Origin: Vulcanimicrobiota bacterium
GTDB lineage: Bacteria; Vulcanimicrobiota; Vulcanimicrobiia; Vulcanimicrobiales; Vulcanimicrobiaceae
DNA length: 36,275 nt
Reading direction: 5' to 3'
NCBI GenBank assembly: GCA_019235995.1
Contig: JAFAJV010000101.1
Span: 1-36,275 of the forward strand
The position numbers and the translations under genes were made by a program. This document shows, one piece after another, positions 1 to 7,648 of this stretch; within the stretch, counting starts at the first letter, position 1; each line of letters opens with the position of its first letter. Under the pieces are notes generated by a model. The model worked only from the letters and a program-made list of their open reading frames with translations, had not been told where the DNA came from and did no database searches.

Positions 1-1
1 G

Positions 2-265
2 GGCGGCAATGCCGCCGAGTGGCGGCGCGCCTCGGCGATCTGGTATGCGCGTGACGTCACGACGCCGGTGCTTATTCTCTCCGATAGCGGCGACAACCGC
101 GACCCGTTCGCGACGTCTTCAATGTACTGGCGGGCGCTCCGCGACAACGGCAAACCGGCGACGTTACGGGTCTGGCCCGTCCAGGGGCACTTCCCCAGCG
201 ATCCGGTGCGAACCGCCGACGTCTTTCACTACTGGATCGATTTCATCGCCGAGCATTTTCGCTGA
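2..265 (+). CDS. S9-family (prolyl oligopeptidase-like) peptidase, C-terminal fragment
   Basis: The reading frame is open from the window edge, so only the last 87 residues are present. The fragment looks like the end of an alpha/beta-hydrolase domain of serine peptidase family S9. It has a TPVLILSDSGDNRDP segment, where the family has its strand plus acidic catalytic residue, followed by a GHFPSD segment that would carry the catalytic His, and then the usual final amphipathic helix (FHYWIDFIAEHF). The nucleophilic Ser and the beta-propeller would lie upstream of the window. It ends 11 bases before the stop of the convergent prenyltransferase gene. Family assignment rests on these two motifs only; another alpha/beta-hydrolase is possible. 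Confidence 0.7.
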   Translation, partial: GGNAAEWRRASAIWYARDVTTPVLILSDSGDNRDPFATSSMYWRALRDNGKPATLRVWPVQGHFPSDPVRTADVFHYWIDFIAEHFR

Positions 266-276
266 CGGCGTAACGA

Positions 277-969
277 TCAAGTGCCGTAACGGCGCTGACG
301 CGCCGCGTAATCGGCGAGTGCGGCATGCAGCTCCGCCTCGCCGAAGTCCGGCCAGTACGTTTCCGTCGCCCAGAACTCGGCATATGCTGCCTGAAACAAG
401 AGAAAATTCGAAAGCCGCAGCTCGCCGCCGGTCCGGATCACGAGATCCGGGTCCGGCAGTCCCGCCGTGTAGAGGCGACTGCCCACGGCGTGCTCGTCGA
501 TCGAGTCGACGTCTCGCATACCCGCGCTAACCTCGCGCACGAGCGCGCGGACCGCGTCGCCGATCTCGCGCCGGCCGCCGTAATCGATCGCAAGGTTCAG
601 CGTCACGGCCGAGTTGTCGGCCGTCCGCGCGACCAGGTCGGCCAGCGCCGCGCGCGCCGCGGCGGGCAGCCGATCGTCCCGCCCGCACAGCCGCACGTGC
701 ACGCCTTCGTTTGCGAGGGCGCGCAGCTCGCCGCGCGCCGCCCGCACGCACAGCGCCATCAGCAGATCGACTTCCGTCGAAGGCCGGTTCCAATTCTCTT
801 CCGAGAACGCGTAGGCCGTTACGACCGGGATTCCGGCGCGGCGCACCGCACGCAACGTTCGTCGCAACGCCGCGATGCCGCGGCGATAGCCGCACGCGAC
901 CGGCAACTTGCGCTCGCGCGCCCAGCGGCGATTCCCATCCATGATGATCGCGATATGTCGTGGCGTCAC
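277..969 (-). CDS. uppS: Isoprenyl (cis-prenyl) transferase, UppS-like
   Basis: A 230-residue protein of usual family length. It begins almost directly with the diphosphate-binding signature IAIIMDGNRRWA (catalytic Asp11), and carries YAFSEENWNRP in the middle and the second signature RTGGELRLSNFLLFQ near the C-terminus. These are the hallmarks of cis-prenyltransferases, which condense isopentenyl diphosphate onto an allylic starter; the housekeeping member makes the undecaprenyl carrier for cell-wall synthesis. The GTG start at 969 is chosen because it overlaps the upstream stop as GTGA; an upstream extension of the frame does not resemble the family. The first signature reads NRRW where most bacterial UppS have NGRW, and no cdsA, dxr or frr is adjacent, so a second enzyme with a different chain length is possible. 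Confidence 0.93.
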   Translation of the reverse strand: MTPRHIAIIMDGNRRWARERKLPVACGYRRGIAALRRTLRAVRRAGIPVVTAYAFSEENWNRPSTEVDLLMALCVRAARGELRALANEGVHVRLCGRDDRLPAAARAALADLVARTADNSAVTLNLAIDYGGRREIGDAVRALVREVSAGMRDVDSIDEHAVGSRLYTAGLPDPDLVIRTGGELRLSNFLLFQAAYAEFWATETYWPDFGEAELHAALADYAARQRRYGT

Positions 970-1331
970 GTCGTAGCCAGCTTTGCCTTCGGCGCGGCTC
1001 CGAGCGACCGTTCGTGCACGTCGCGCACGACGGACTCGAGCTCGTCCACGTACGCGAGAAACCGCTGCCGCCCGCGCTTGGTGATGCGGTAGACGGTCAG
1101 CGGCCGCCCGGCACCACGCTGTTTGTCCGTCGCGAGGATGCCGACCTCGGCCAGCACGTGAAGGTGCCGGTTCAGATTCCCATCGGTCAGGTCGCAAGCA
1201 CCCTGAAGCTCGGTGAAGCTCAGGCCCTCGGGGTGAGCGATCAGGCACGTGCAAATTGCGAGGCGCCCGCGTTCGTGGAAGACTCGCTCCAGGCCGGGAT
1301 ACGAAAAAGGCGCCTGATTTGCGTTTGCCAC
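966..1331 (-). CDS. Winged-helix transcriptional regulator (MarR/ArsR-like)
   Basis: A 121-residue protein whose core LAICTCLIAHPEGLSFTEL ... NLNRHLHVLAEVG ... GRPLTVYRITKRGRQRF fits a small winged helix (PF13601-like): a first helix, a recognition helix around the NLNRHL segment and a beta-wing ending in the YRITKRG strand. It probably binds DNA as a dimer, and I see no sensor domain. The GTG start at 1331 lies one base after the stop of the upstream membrane-protein gene, and its own stop overlaps the prenyltransferase start, so the three genes should be translated together. The palindrome at 1936-1950 over the operon promoter is the obvious candidate operator, suggesting autoregulation. 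An ATG start farther upstream (1385) would overlap the preceding gene by 53 bases and adds no recognisable domain. Confidence 0.85.
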   Translation of the reverse strand: MANANQAPFSYPGLERVFHERGRLAICTCLIAHPEGLSFTELQGACDLTDGNLNRHLHVLAEVGILATDKQRGAGRPLTVYRITKRGRQRFLAYVDELESVVRDVHERSLGAAPKAKLATT

Positions 1332-1332
1332 G

Positions 1333-1929
1333 TCAGGAGCGCTCGCGCCAGATGAGGTAGCCGATGCCGAGCTGACCGATCCCAAACCCGACCGGCATCA
1401 CCCACCACGCGAGTGCCGCCGCCGTCATCGGCGTCACGAGAAAAATGAGCGCTAGCGCCGCGAACCCCACGGTGATCGCCATCGTGGAGCTCGGTATCGC
1501 TCCGCGCGACGCAAAAAGGCCGATCGCATAGAACGCGAACCAAGTGCCGGGCAATAGAGCGTACGCGCCGTGATCGATGAGACCGAGACTGAGCGCCCCG
1601 CCGAGCACGACGCTCGGCGCGATCGATATCGCCGCGGTACGGAAGCGGCTTCGCTCTCCCGGGGTCCGATGTTTGAGCAACCACGCCGCTGCCGCGCCGT
1701 AGTTCAGCACCAACGCGACGGCTAGGCATCCCAGCCAGATCGTGAGGTAGGTGTGGAAGGCGTCCGCGGTTTGAGGGAGCGGAACGAGCCTCTGCTGGAT
1801 CGCCGCGGCCACGAGCGCCCCGAAACCGCTCGCCGCCGCGGCAGCGCCCGAGTAACCCTCGAAACGCTGCAGGTGCGCGAGCCGTTCGCGAACTTCCGCC
1901 AGGTCGGAGAGGGCGCGCTGCAGCTCCAC
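1333..1929 (-). CDS. Multi-pass inner-membrane protein of unknown function
   Basis: A protein of about 198 residues. A short helical N-terminus (LQRALSDLAEVRERLAHLQR, possible coiled coil) is followed by about five hydrophobic segments (roughly residues 28-46, 57-77, 100-120, 127-150 and 155-175), separated by short charged loops; the protein ends in an RERS tail. I do not recognise the family. The GTG start at 1929 is preferred over the farther TTG at 1965: a TTGCTT-17-TACAAA promoter and a palindrome lie between the two, and the -10 ends seven bases before the GTG, which suggests leaderless translation. First gene of the regulator/prenyltransferase operon; membrane protein plus winged-helix regulator pairs often have the regulator control the pair, but no substrate can be inferred. 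Confidence 0.72.
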   Translation of the reverse strand: MELQRALSDLAEVRERLAHLQRFEGYSGAAAAASGFGALVAAAIQQRLVPLPQTADAFHTYLTIWLGCLAVALVLNYGAAAAWLLKHRTPGERSRFRTAAISIAPSVVLGGALSLGLIDHGAYALLPGTWFAFYAIGLFASRGAIPSSTMAITVGFAALALIFLVTPMTAAALAWWVMPVGFGIGQLGIGYLIWRERS

Positions 1930-1935
1930 GATTAA

Positions 1936-1950
1936 CTTTGTATCACAGAG
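1936..1950. promoter_or_regulatory. Operator-like palindrome over the operon -10 box
   Basis: CTTTGT-ATC-ACAGAG is an inverted repeat of two 6-base arms with one mismatch and a 3-base centre. It overlaps the proposed -10 box at 1942-1937, so a dimeric regulator bound here would block transcription. The winged-helix protein encoded in the same operon is the natural candidate. It also lies upstream of the divergent phosphoesterase gene and might affect that one too. Confidence 0.4.
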
Positions 1951-1965
1951 CTTTGAGGAAAGCAA
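1937..1965 (-). promoter_or_regulatory. Candidate sigma70-type promoter of the membrane protein/regulator/uppS operon
   Basis: On the minus strand TTGCTT (1965-1960), a 17-base spacer and TACAAA (1942-1937) form a moderate match to a sigma70 promoter. Seven bases separate the -10 box from the GTG at 1929, so transcription would start at or next to the start codon. The match is only partial (TTG of the -35, four of six in the -10), so this is a proposal. Confidence 0.4.
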
Positions 1966-2036
1966 TGCTGGGGCGCCGAGGAGCCCAGCGAACGCTCGCG
2001 AAAGCTGACACTACGTATTCCTTCGAAGGTCCCTGC

Positions 2037-3386
2037 ATGAAGCGAGCGCAGCCTTTATGGCTCGTCCTTCTTGTTGTCTTGGCTGGATGTTCGGCGCATC
2101 AGGCGTCGGGCATGACGGCGGCGCCGCCGACGCTGCCCGCATCCGCAAAGGGCGGCCCAAGCTCCAAGATCCAACACGTCGTCATCATCTTTCAAGAGAA
2201 TCGTTCCGTCGACAATCTCTTCCACGGGCTGCCCGGAGCCGATACCGCGTCGTACGGCCTCAACTCCAAAGGCGAAGAGGTCCAACTGCAGCCGATCCCG
2301 CTTACCGAGAAGTACGACATCTCGCACCAGCACAGCGCGTTCCTGACCGAGTATGCGCACGGCCAGCTCGACGGCTTCGATTTGGTGGAGTCACGTTGCG
2401 CGAGGCGCACGAAGTGTCCGCCCGCCAACGTTCGCGCGTACGCCTACGTTCCGCAGAGCGAGGTGCAGCAATATTTTACGCTGGCCGAGCAGTATGCGTT
2501 CGCCGACCGGATGTTCCAGACGAATCAGGGACCGAGCTTCCCCGCCCATCAGTATATCGTGAGCGGGACGTCCACGGTCTCCAACGGCTCGAGTCTTCGC
2601 GCCGCCGAGAACCCGAAGACGCCGGGAGGTAAATTTACCGGGGGCTGCGACTCGCCGCCGGGCTCGCTCGTGACGCTGATCGATCCAAGCGGTAACGAGA
2701 ATCAGCAAGTGTATCCGTGCCTCGACCGCACGACGCTCGCCGATCTCCTCGTCGCAAAGGGGCTATCCTGGTCGTACTACGAGTCCCACGGCGGACCCGG
2801 CCTGTGGAATGCCTTCGACGCGATTTCGCACGTCCGCGACGGCGGCGGCTACCGCAAATACGTCTTTTGGCCGCCCGCAGCCGTCCTCAACGACATCTCC
2901 GCCGGACGCCTGGCGGATGTGGCCTGGGTAACGCCCGTCTTGGCGGACTCCGATCATCCCGGAAACAACGGGACGGGCCCGGCCTGGGTTTCGGAAGTCG
3001 TCAACGCGATCGGTAAGAGCTCGTACTGGAAAAGTACGGCGATCTTCGTCACGTGGGACGATTGGGGCGGATGGTACGATCACGTCAAGCCGCAGCAGTA
3101 CAACTCCTACGAGCTGGGCTTCCGCGTTCCGCTGATCGTGATTTCACCGTATGCCAAGACCGGTTACGTTTCGCACAAGCAGCACGAGTTCGGAAGCATC
3201 TTGAAGTTCGTCGAAGAGACGTTCGGTCTCGGCTCGCTCGGCACGACCGACCAGCGCGCGGACGACCTCTCCGACTGCTTCAACTTCTCGCAAGCGCCTC
3301 GGGCCTTCAGGGCGATCCGTACGCACCTCAGCGGCGACTATTTCCTGCATCTTACGGCGGACCAGAGTCCCGACGACGACTTCTAG
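2037..3386 (+). CDS. Phosphoesterase-family lipoprotein (phospholipase C/acid phosphatase AcpA superfamily)
   Basis: A 449-residue predicted lipoprotein. The signal peptide ends in the lipobox LAGC (Cys18). The mature part has the phosphoesterase-family landmarks in order: HVVIIFQENRSVDNLFHG near the N-terminus (Glu/Asn of the metal site), a GPSFPAHQYIVSG segment holding the Ser/Thr-site region, SDHPGNNGTGPAWV, FVTWDDWGGWYDHV and RVPLIVISPYA. The family hydrolyses phosphomonoesters or phospholipids outside the cytoplasm. The ATG at 2037 is supported by GAAGGT seven bases upstream. It keeps the canonical DHV tripeptide, unlike the three tandem paralogs at 20835-24994. The GT87-like gene follows after 14 bases, so the two probably form an operon. 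Substrate is unknown. Confidence 0.9.
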   Translation: MKRAQPLWLVLLVVLAGCSAHQASGMTAAPPTLPASAKGGPSSKIQHVVIIFQENRSVDNLFHGLPGADTASYGLNSKGEEVQLQPIPLTEKYDISHQHSAFLTEYAHGQLDGFDLVESRCARRTKCPPANVRAYAYVPQSEVQQYFTLAEQYAFADRMFQTNQGPSFPAHQYIVSGTSTVSNGSSLRAAENPKTPGGKFTGGCDSPPGSLVTLIDPSGNENQQVYPCLDRTTLADLLVAKGLSWSYYESHGGPGLWNAFDAISHVRDGGGYRKYVFWPPAAVLNDISAGRLADVAWVTPVLADSDHPGNNGTGPAWVSEVVNAIGKSSYWKSTAIFVTWDDWGGWYDHVKPQQYNSYELGFRVPLIVISPYAKTGYVSHKQHEFGSILKFVEETFGLGSLGTTDQRADDLSDCFNFSQAPRAFRAIRTHLSGDYFLHLTADQSPDDDF

Positions 3387-3400
3387 GAACGTCTGAGCGA

Positions 3401-4831
3401 GTGACGCTGCGGCGCGTCCTGCTCGGAGCGCTCCTGCTGCTGTTGGGCGCCGCCGCACTGCGAGACGTCGCGCGAATCGGCAACGATCTGCCGTGGCGCG
3501 TCATGTACGACTTTCAAGACTTTTACTGCGCAGGCTCCGTGCTCGACGCCCGTCAAGACCCGTACACCTACGAGCCGCTGCGCACGTGCGAGCATCGCGT
3601 CGGCCGCAATCCGTCCTTTCGAACGAATCCGAGCCTCGCGATTCCTGCGCCGCAGCCGCCCTACGACTTCCCTCCGTTCATGGCCCTCTCGCGTCTGAGC
3701 TATGCTGCCGCCCAAGGGTGGTACGCGGCCGCGATCGTCGCCGCCGTGATCGGAAGCGCGATCGTACTGTGGCGCCTCGGCATCCCGCTCGACGTCGCGT
3801 TGCTCGCGCTCGCGCTGGGGCCCGGCTACCTGGAGCTCGACGCCGGCCAGATCGTTCCGTTCGCTTTCTTATTCCTCGTCGCGACGGGCTGGATGCTCGC
3901 GCTTCGGCGCGACGCGGCGGCGGGCGTGTTCGCCGCGCTTTGCGGCGTCGAGCCGCATCTCGGGATCGCCGTTGCGCTCGCCGTGTTCTTCTTCGTACCG
4001 CGCGGGCGCTTCAGCCTCATCGCGACGGCGGTTGGGCTCGCCGCGATCGCGCTCGTCGTCGCCGGACCGAGCGGCGTGGCGACGTACGCGACGCGGGTGC
4101 TCTGGGCGCAGGCGGCCTCCGAGGTCACCTTCCCTCCGCAATACAGCCTCACGTACCTCCTGCACGCGTTCGGCACGCCCGACGCGCTTGCGCTGGCGCT
4201 CGGCACGCTGTCGTTCTGCCTCTTCGTCGCGGCGGGGCTCGTCGTCGCTCCGCGCCTCGCCGCGCGCGTCGGGCGCCGCGAGCTGCTGGCCTTCCTTCCC
4301 GCCGCGACCGCGATCATGGGCGGGGCGTACGTCCACGTCGTCGAGCTGTGCCTCGCGATCCCCGCGGCGCTCGTCCTCGCGTGTTTCGCGCGCGGCGCCG
4401 GCCGCAGCGTCGCCGCCGCGGCGGCATGTCTGCTGACCGTTCCGTGGATCGCCGCCTGGGGAACGAAGAAGCTCTTTCTCGCCTGCGTCTTCGTCTGCGC
4501 CGCGCTGCTCTACCGGCTGGGCGTGTCGCGTGCGTTCGGGATCGCGACGGTGCTCGCGATCGCCGTCGCGCTCTATCTGCTCGAGCTGCATCCGCCGTGG
4601 TTGCCGCCGGCTCCCGGTTTGCCGGCGGCGAGCTTTGCCGCGCACGCGCTGGTTCAGACGGAATGGAAGAGCGTGGCGCGAGCGCTGGACTCGCACGACC
4701 CGCTCTGGCTCGCCGTCAAGCTGCCCGGCTGGATCGGCCTCGCGGCGGTCCTGTCCGTCGCGCTCGCAGAGAGCAGTGCTACGGTGCCGGGTCCCGGGCG
4801 AGCAGCCGTCCCAAGGCGTACACGAGCTTGA
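3401..4831 (+). CDS. Polytopic membrane protein, probable GT87/DUF2029-type glycosyltransferase
   Basis: A 476-residue protein with about ten hydrophobic helices. After a first transmembrane helix there is a soluble loop with YDFQDFYCAGSVL and ARQDPYTYEPLRTCE, then APQPPYDFPPF and a helix pair. This DF.xxY-type first loop plus a PPF segment resembles GT87/DUF2029 glycosyltransferases, which use polyprenyl-phosphate sugars at the membrane. The sugar and acceptor cannot be read from sequence. Start is the GTG at 3401, 14 bases after the preceding stop. Its last 53 bases overlap the 3' end of the convergent GH125 gene; the hydrophilic, Pro/Arg-rich tail (VPGPGRAAVPRRTRA) is encoded there and may be a recent read-through extension. 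Confidence 0.75.
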   Translation: MTLRRVLLGALLLLLGAAALRDVARIGNDLPWRVMYDFQDFYCAGSVLDARQDPYTYEPLRTCEHRVGRNPSFRTNPSLAIPAPQPPYDFPPFMALSRLSYAAAQGWYAAAIVAAVIGSAIVLWRLGIPLDVALLALALGPGYLELDAGQIVPFAFLFLVATGWMLALRRDAAAGVFAALCGVEPHLGIAVALAVFFFVPRGRFSLIATAVGLAAIALVVAGPSGVATYATRVLWAQAASEVTFPPQYSLTYLLHAFGTPDALALALGTLSFCLFVAAGLVVAPRLAARVGRRELLAFLPAATAIMGGAYVHVVELCLAIPAALVLACFARGAGRSVAAAAACLLTVPWIAAWGTKKLFLACVFVCAALLYRLGVSRAFGIATVLAIAVALYLLELHPPWLPPAPGLPAASFAAHALVQTEWKSVARALDSHDPLWLAVKLPGWIGLAAVLSVALAESSATVPGPGRAAVPRRTRA

Positions 4832-6161
4832 ACCGGTCCGTCGCCTGCGTCCAGACCGGAGTTATCGTCGGGATTTGGCTCTGCCGCTCGTCCGGAACCA
4901 TCGTGCTCAGGAGTCCGAGCGGCGTCGCGGGATAGCCCGCGACCGTCCGAAAGAGCAGGTCTGCCCAGAACGCATTGGCCCATCCAAACTCCGGTCGCGT
5001 GAATTGCCGGGGATTGTTCGGATTGACGGATTCGTGCATCAGGCCGTTGAGCGTATCGCTCTCGTCGAGCATCGCGATCGCGTTTGCGATCGTCTGCCGC
5101 GTCGTCGCGGTGAGCGCCGCGGCGATGATGCCGAGGGGCCAGACCCAGCCCCCCGGCGTGTGCGCGCTGCCGAGCCCCGTGGCATACTTGCCGGAGTAAT
5201 AATACGGGTCGTCCGAGCTCAACGTGAAGCGCCGGGTGTTCAAATATATCGCGTCGTTGGTGGCGCACCAGCCGATATAGGGCATGGCGGTGAGGTTGGG
5301 GATATTGGCATCGTCCATCATCTTCGAGTGGCCGTAGCCGTCGGTCTCATACGCGTACATCCACCCGCCGTAACGTCGGCTGAAGACGCGTCCGTATTTC
5401 TGGATGCCGCTCTCCACCTGCGAGGCAAGCGTCGTCGCGCTCTGCGCGAGCCGGTCATCCTTGAACGCGTCACGCGCGAATGCCGCCACCAGGCGCATCG
5501 CGACCACGGCGATCGCGTTCTGCGGAACGTTATAGCGATAGGTGACGGGGTCGTCCGAGGGCCGGAATGCGCCCCAGATCATGCCCGTGTAGGGGTTGTA
5601 ACCGTCGTGCGTGGGCACGGGGTCGGGCCACTCGTAGTGGCTGCACGCCTTGTGGCGCTGCTCGCAGCGCAGCGTCGCTACGATCGTGCGCAGCGCCGCG
5701 TGCAAAGTCGGAGTGAAGATCGTGCGGTCGCGCGTGTTGGCATAGTAGACGAAGACCAGCAGGATGGGCCACGCGAGCGAATCGATCTCCCACTTGTCTT
5801 CCCAAACGCGATAGTTTGCGCTGAACGCCTCGGCATATGGGTCGACCAGGATGTTTTTGGCGTCGCGCTGGATCACGCCGAAGAAGGTCTTACGGAGCTG
5901 CGGATAGGTCGAAACGAAGCGGATGTAGGGGATCGTCTGGGCCGCCGAGTCGCGCAGCCACATCGCCGGAATGTCACCTGTCTGCACGTACGTCGTGCCG
6001 TCGTTTTCGTGGAAGAAGTCTGCGAAGAACTCGTGAAAGAGCGTCGCCGTGTCGATCGGCCGAATCCGCGACTCCACCGGGATGTTGAGCACCTGCGCCG
6101 GACCCGGCACGGCGAAGGCGAGGGCTACCACGAGGCCGAGAAGCGCTCGGGCGACCCTCAC
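4779..6161 (-). CDS. Glycoside hydrolase family 125, exo-alpha-1,6-mannosidase-like
   Basis: A 460-residue secreted protein with an N-terminal signal segment (about residues 4-23, ending GPAQ). GH125 signatures run in order: TGDIPAMWLRDSAAQ (61-75), DPYAEAFSANY, WEDKWEIDSLAWPI (120-133), GMIWGAFRPSDDP (193-205) with the Asp203/Asp204 pair that should contain the general acid, and LMHESVNP (374-381) whose Glu377 matches the proposed base. FTRPEFGWANAFW closes the domain. Characterised members remove alpha-1,6-linked mannose from N-glycans or fungal mannan by inversion, without metal. The GTG start at 6161 overlaps the stop of the glycosylasparaginase gene as GTGA, so expression is coupled to an enzyme that cleaves the same type of glycan. 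Confidence 0.92.
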   Translation of the reverse strand: MRVARALLGLVVALAFAVPGPAQVLNIPVESRIRPIDTATLFHEFFADFFHENDGTTYVQTGDIPAMWLRDSAAQTIPYIRFVSTYPQLRKTFFGVIQRDAKNILVDPYAEAFSANYRVWEDKWEIDSLAWPILLVFVYYANTRDRTIFTPTLHAALRTIVATLRCEQRHKACSHYEWPDPVPTHDGYNPYTGMIWGAFRPSDDPVTYRYNVPQNAIAVVAMRLVAAFARDAFKDDRLAQSATTLASQVESGIQKYGRVFSRRYGGWMYAYETDGYGHSKMMDDANIPNLTAMPYIGWCATNDAIYLNTRRFTLSSDDPYYYSGKYATGLGSAHTPGGWVWPLGIIAAALTATTRQTIANAIAMLDESDTLNGLMHESVNPNNPRQFTRPEFGWANAFWADLLFRTVAGYPATPLGLLSTMVPDERQSQIPTITPVWTQATDRFKLVYALGRLLARDPAP

Positions 6162-7135
6162 CCCAAGAAGGGCGGCGCCGTATGAATGCTCCCCGAGCCG
6201 TTCTTCCACAGGGCGTATTGGAGCGGCTGCTTCGAATTCATCGACGCTGCTCCGATCTCACCGTTCGCAGCGATCGCGATCACGCAGTACATGTCCTCGT
6301 GAAGCTGGGGCGCCGTCCTGGCCATGAAACGCATCAGGTCGTTGCAGGCCTCTTGCGGATGCGCACCCCCTGCCATCCGGTTAACGATGAAAAACGACGT
6401 GCAGTAGTTCGCCATCACGTCGCCGTTGCCGGTCGCAGAGGCCGCGCCCGCTGCGTCGTCGGCGTAGTACCCGCAACCCACGAGAGGTGAGTCGGCGACG
6501 CGGCCCGGGAGCTTCCAGGCGAGGCCGCTCGTCGAGCACCCGGCCGCGACCTTGCCTTTCCCGTCGGCGCCGAGCATTCCGATCGTGTCGTGGTGTTCGC
6601 GGTCGATCCAGAATGTCGAATGATTTGGCGTGTTTTTCCATTTGAGCCATTCGGTAAGGCTTTTCGGCGTGAGCAGCTGTTGCGGCGTGAACCCCATTTC
6701 GATCGCAAAACGTAACGCTCCGTCGCCGGCCATCGTCGTGTGGAGGGTCTTCTCCATCAGGAGACGCGCCACCGAAATCGGATTCTTGATCTTATGTAGG
6801 TTGCAGATCGAGCCGGCACGATGCGACGTTCCGTCCATGATCCCCGCGTCCAGCTCGACCTCTCCCTCGGAATTCGGAAGGCCGCCGTAGCCGACGCTCG
6901 TCACGTTCGGATCGTCTTCGACGACGTTGACGCCCTTCTCGATCGCATCCAGAAGGGATCCGCCCGCTGCGAAGACCTCGGCGGCGCGCCGATTCGCCTC
7001 GGCGCCGAAATCCCACGTCGAGAGGAATACGGCGCCGGCGTCCGATTGCGCCGGCGCCCCCGCCGTCGTAGCCAGCGCTGCCGCGGCGGCGCCGGTAGCT
7101 GCAAGGAACGCGCGTCTATCGAGCGGTTCCGTCAC
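6158..7135 (-). CDS. N4-(beta-N-acetylglucosaminyl)-L-asparaginase (glycosylasparaginase), Tat-exported
   Basis: A 325-residue Ntn-hydrolase. It starts with a twin-arginine signal (LDRRAFLAATGAAAAA), so it should be exported folded to the periplasm. The alpha subunit runs to His182-Asp183; autocleavage before Thr184 in HHDTIGMLGADG would expose the nucleophilic Thr. Downstream AGCSTSGLAWKLPGRVADSP and GCGYYADDAAGAASATGNGD match the substrate-binding part of family glycosylasparaginases rather than plant-type isoaspartyl peptidases. The reaction releases Asn-linked GlcNAc as aspartate plus the amino sugar, the last step of N-glycoprotein breakdown. The GTG start at 7135 overlaps the upstream stop (GTGA), and its own stop overlaps the GH125 start. 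Confidence 0.92.
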   Translation of the reverse strand: MTEPLDRRAFLAATGAAAAALATTAGAPAQSDAGAVFLSTWDFGAEANRRAAEVFAAGGSLLDAIEKGVNVVEDDPNVTSVGYGGLPNSEGEVELDAGIMDGTSHRAGSICNLHKIKNPISVARLLMEKTLHTTMAGDGALRFAIEMGFTPQQLLTPKSLTEWLKWKNTPNHSTFWIDREHHDTIGMLGADGKGKVAAGCSTSGLAWKLPGRVADSPLVGCGYYADDAAGAASATGNGDVMANYCTSFFIVNRMAGGAHPQEACNDLMRFMARTAPQLHEDMYCVIAIAANGEIGAASMNSKQPLQYALWKNGSGSIHTAPPFLG

Positions 7136-7629
7136 CTCGTGCAGACGCTGTCGAACACCGCCTGCGGACCGCTGCCGACCACGACTTCATGCACCATCAC
7201 CTTGTTCGGCGCCGCCCTCGTGTAGGTCACCGTGTCTTGTGCGTTCATCGGCCCCATCGAGGTCGTTCCGGTGTAGCTCTTGCCGTCCGTCGACGTAAGA
7301 AAGCTGTGCCCTCCGACGCTGTCGGCGGACGTCTGCCAAAACGAGCTCATCCTCGTGCTGTAGCCGAAGTAAAAGTCGCCTGAATAGTTCGGCGTAGCAA
7401 CGTGATTGTGAACCACGTTTCCCGGCACGACCTCGAAGGTCGCGGTGCCCTGGTCGGTATGCGCCGGCTGCCCACCCATTGCCGGCACATTCGTCGTGCA
7501 GTTCCACGCGGCACCTACAAGATAGCTGAACGGCGCCATCTGGCCGCTCAGCGCTTGCGCGTCTGCGGAGAGGGGCGCAGTGAGCGCCGCCGCCATCGCG
7601 AGAGCGCAGCCCGTTACAATAGGTCGCAT
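7132..7629 (-). CDS. Secreted protein of unknown function, DUF1579/lipocalin-like
   Basis: A 165-residue protein with a clear signal peptide (MRPIVTGCALAMAAALTAPL, likely cleaved after SADAQA). The mature part is rich in beta-prone segments: FSYLVGAAWNCTT, GTATFEVVPGNVVHNHV, DFYFGYSTRMSSFWQT and KVMVHEVVVGSG. It opens with a FSYLVGxW-type motif seen in DUF1579-like and lipocalin-like small secreted proteins. ATG 7629 is preferred because AAAGGA lies nine bases upstream; a second in-frame ATG is at 7650. First gene of the glycosylasparaginase/GH125 set and overlapping it by four bases. Role unknown; a binding protein for the same substrate is a guess. Its start is only 19 bases from the divergent beta-helix gene start. 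Confidence 0.78.
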   Translation of the reverse strand: MRPIVTGCALAMAAALTAPLSADAQALSGQMAPFSYLVGAAWNCTTNVPAMGGQPAHTDQGTATFEVVPGNVVHNHVATPNYSGDFYFGYSTRMSSFWQTSADSVGGHSFLTSTDGKSYTGTTSMGPMNAQDTVTYTRAAPNKVMVHEVVVGSGPQAVFDSVCTR

Positions 7630-7648
7630 GATGCAGTATCCTTTCAGC

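Noticed and set aside
970-1254. N-terminal extension of the prenyltransferase frame up to 1254
   Set aside because: The extension is Arg/Pro/Ala-rich, overlaps the winged-helix gene entirely and has no family similarity; GTGA at 969 is the better start.
4530-6185. 551-codon open frame on the plus strand opposite the GH125 gene
   Set aside because: Low-complexity Arg-rich translation without a start signal; the minus strand shows GH125 motifs in order.
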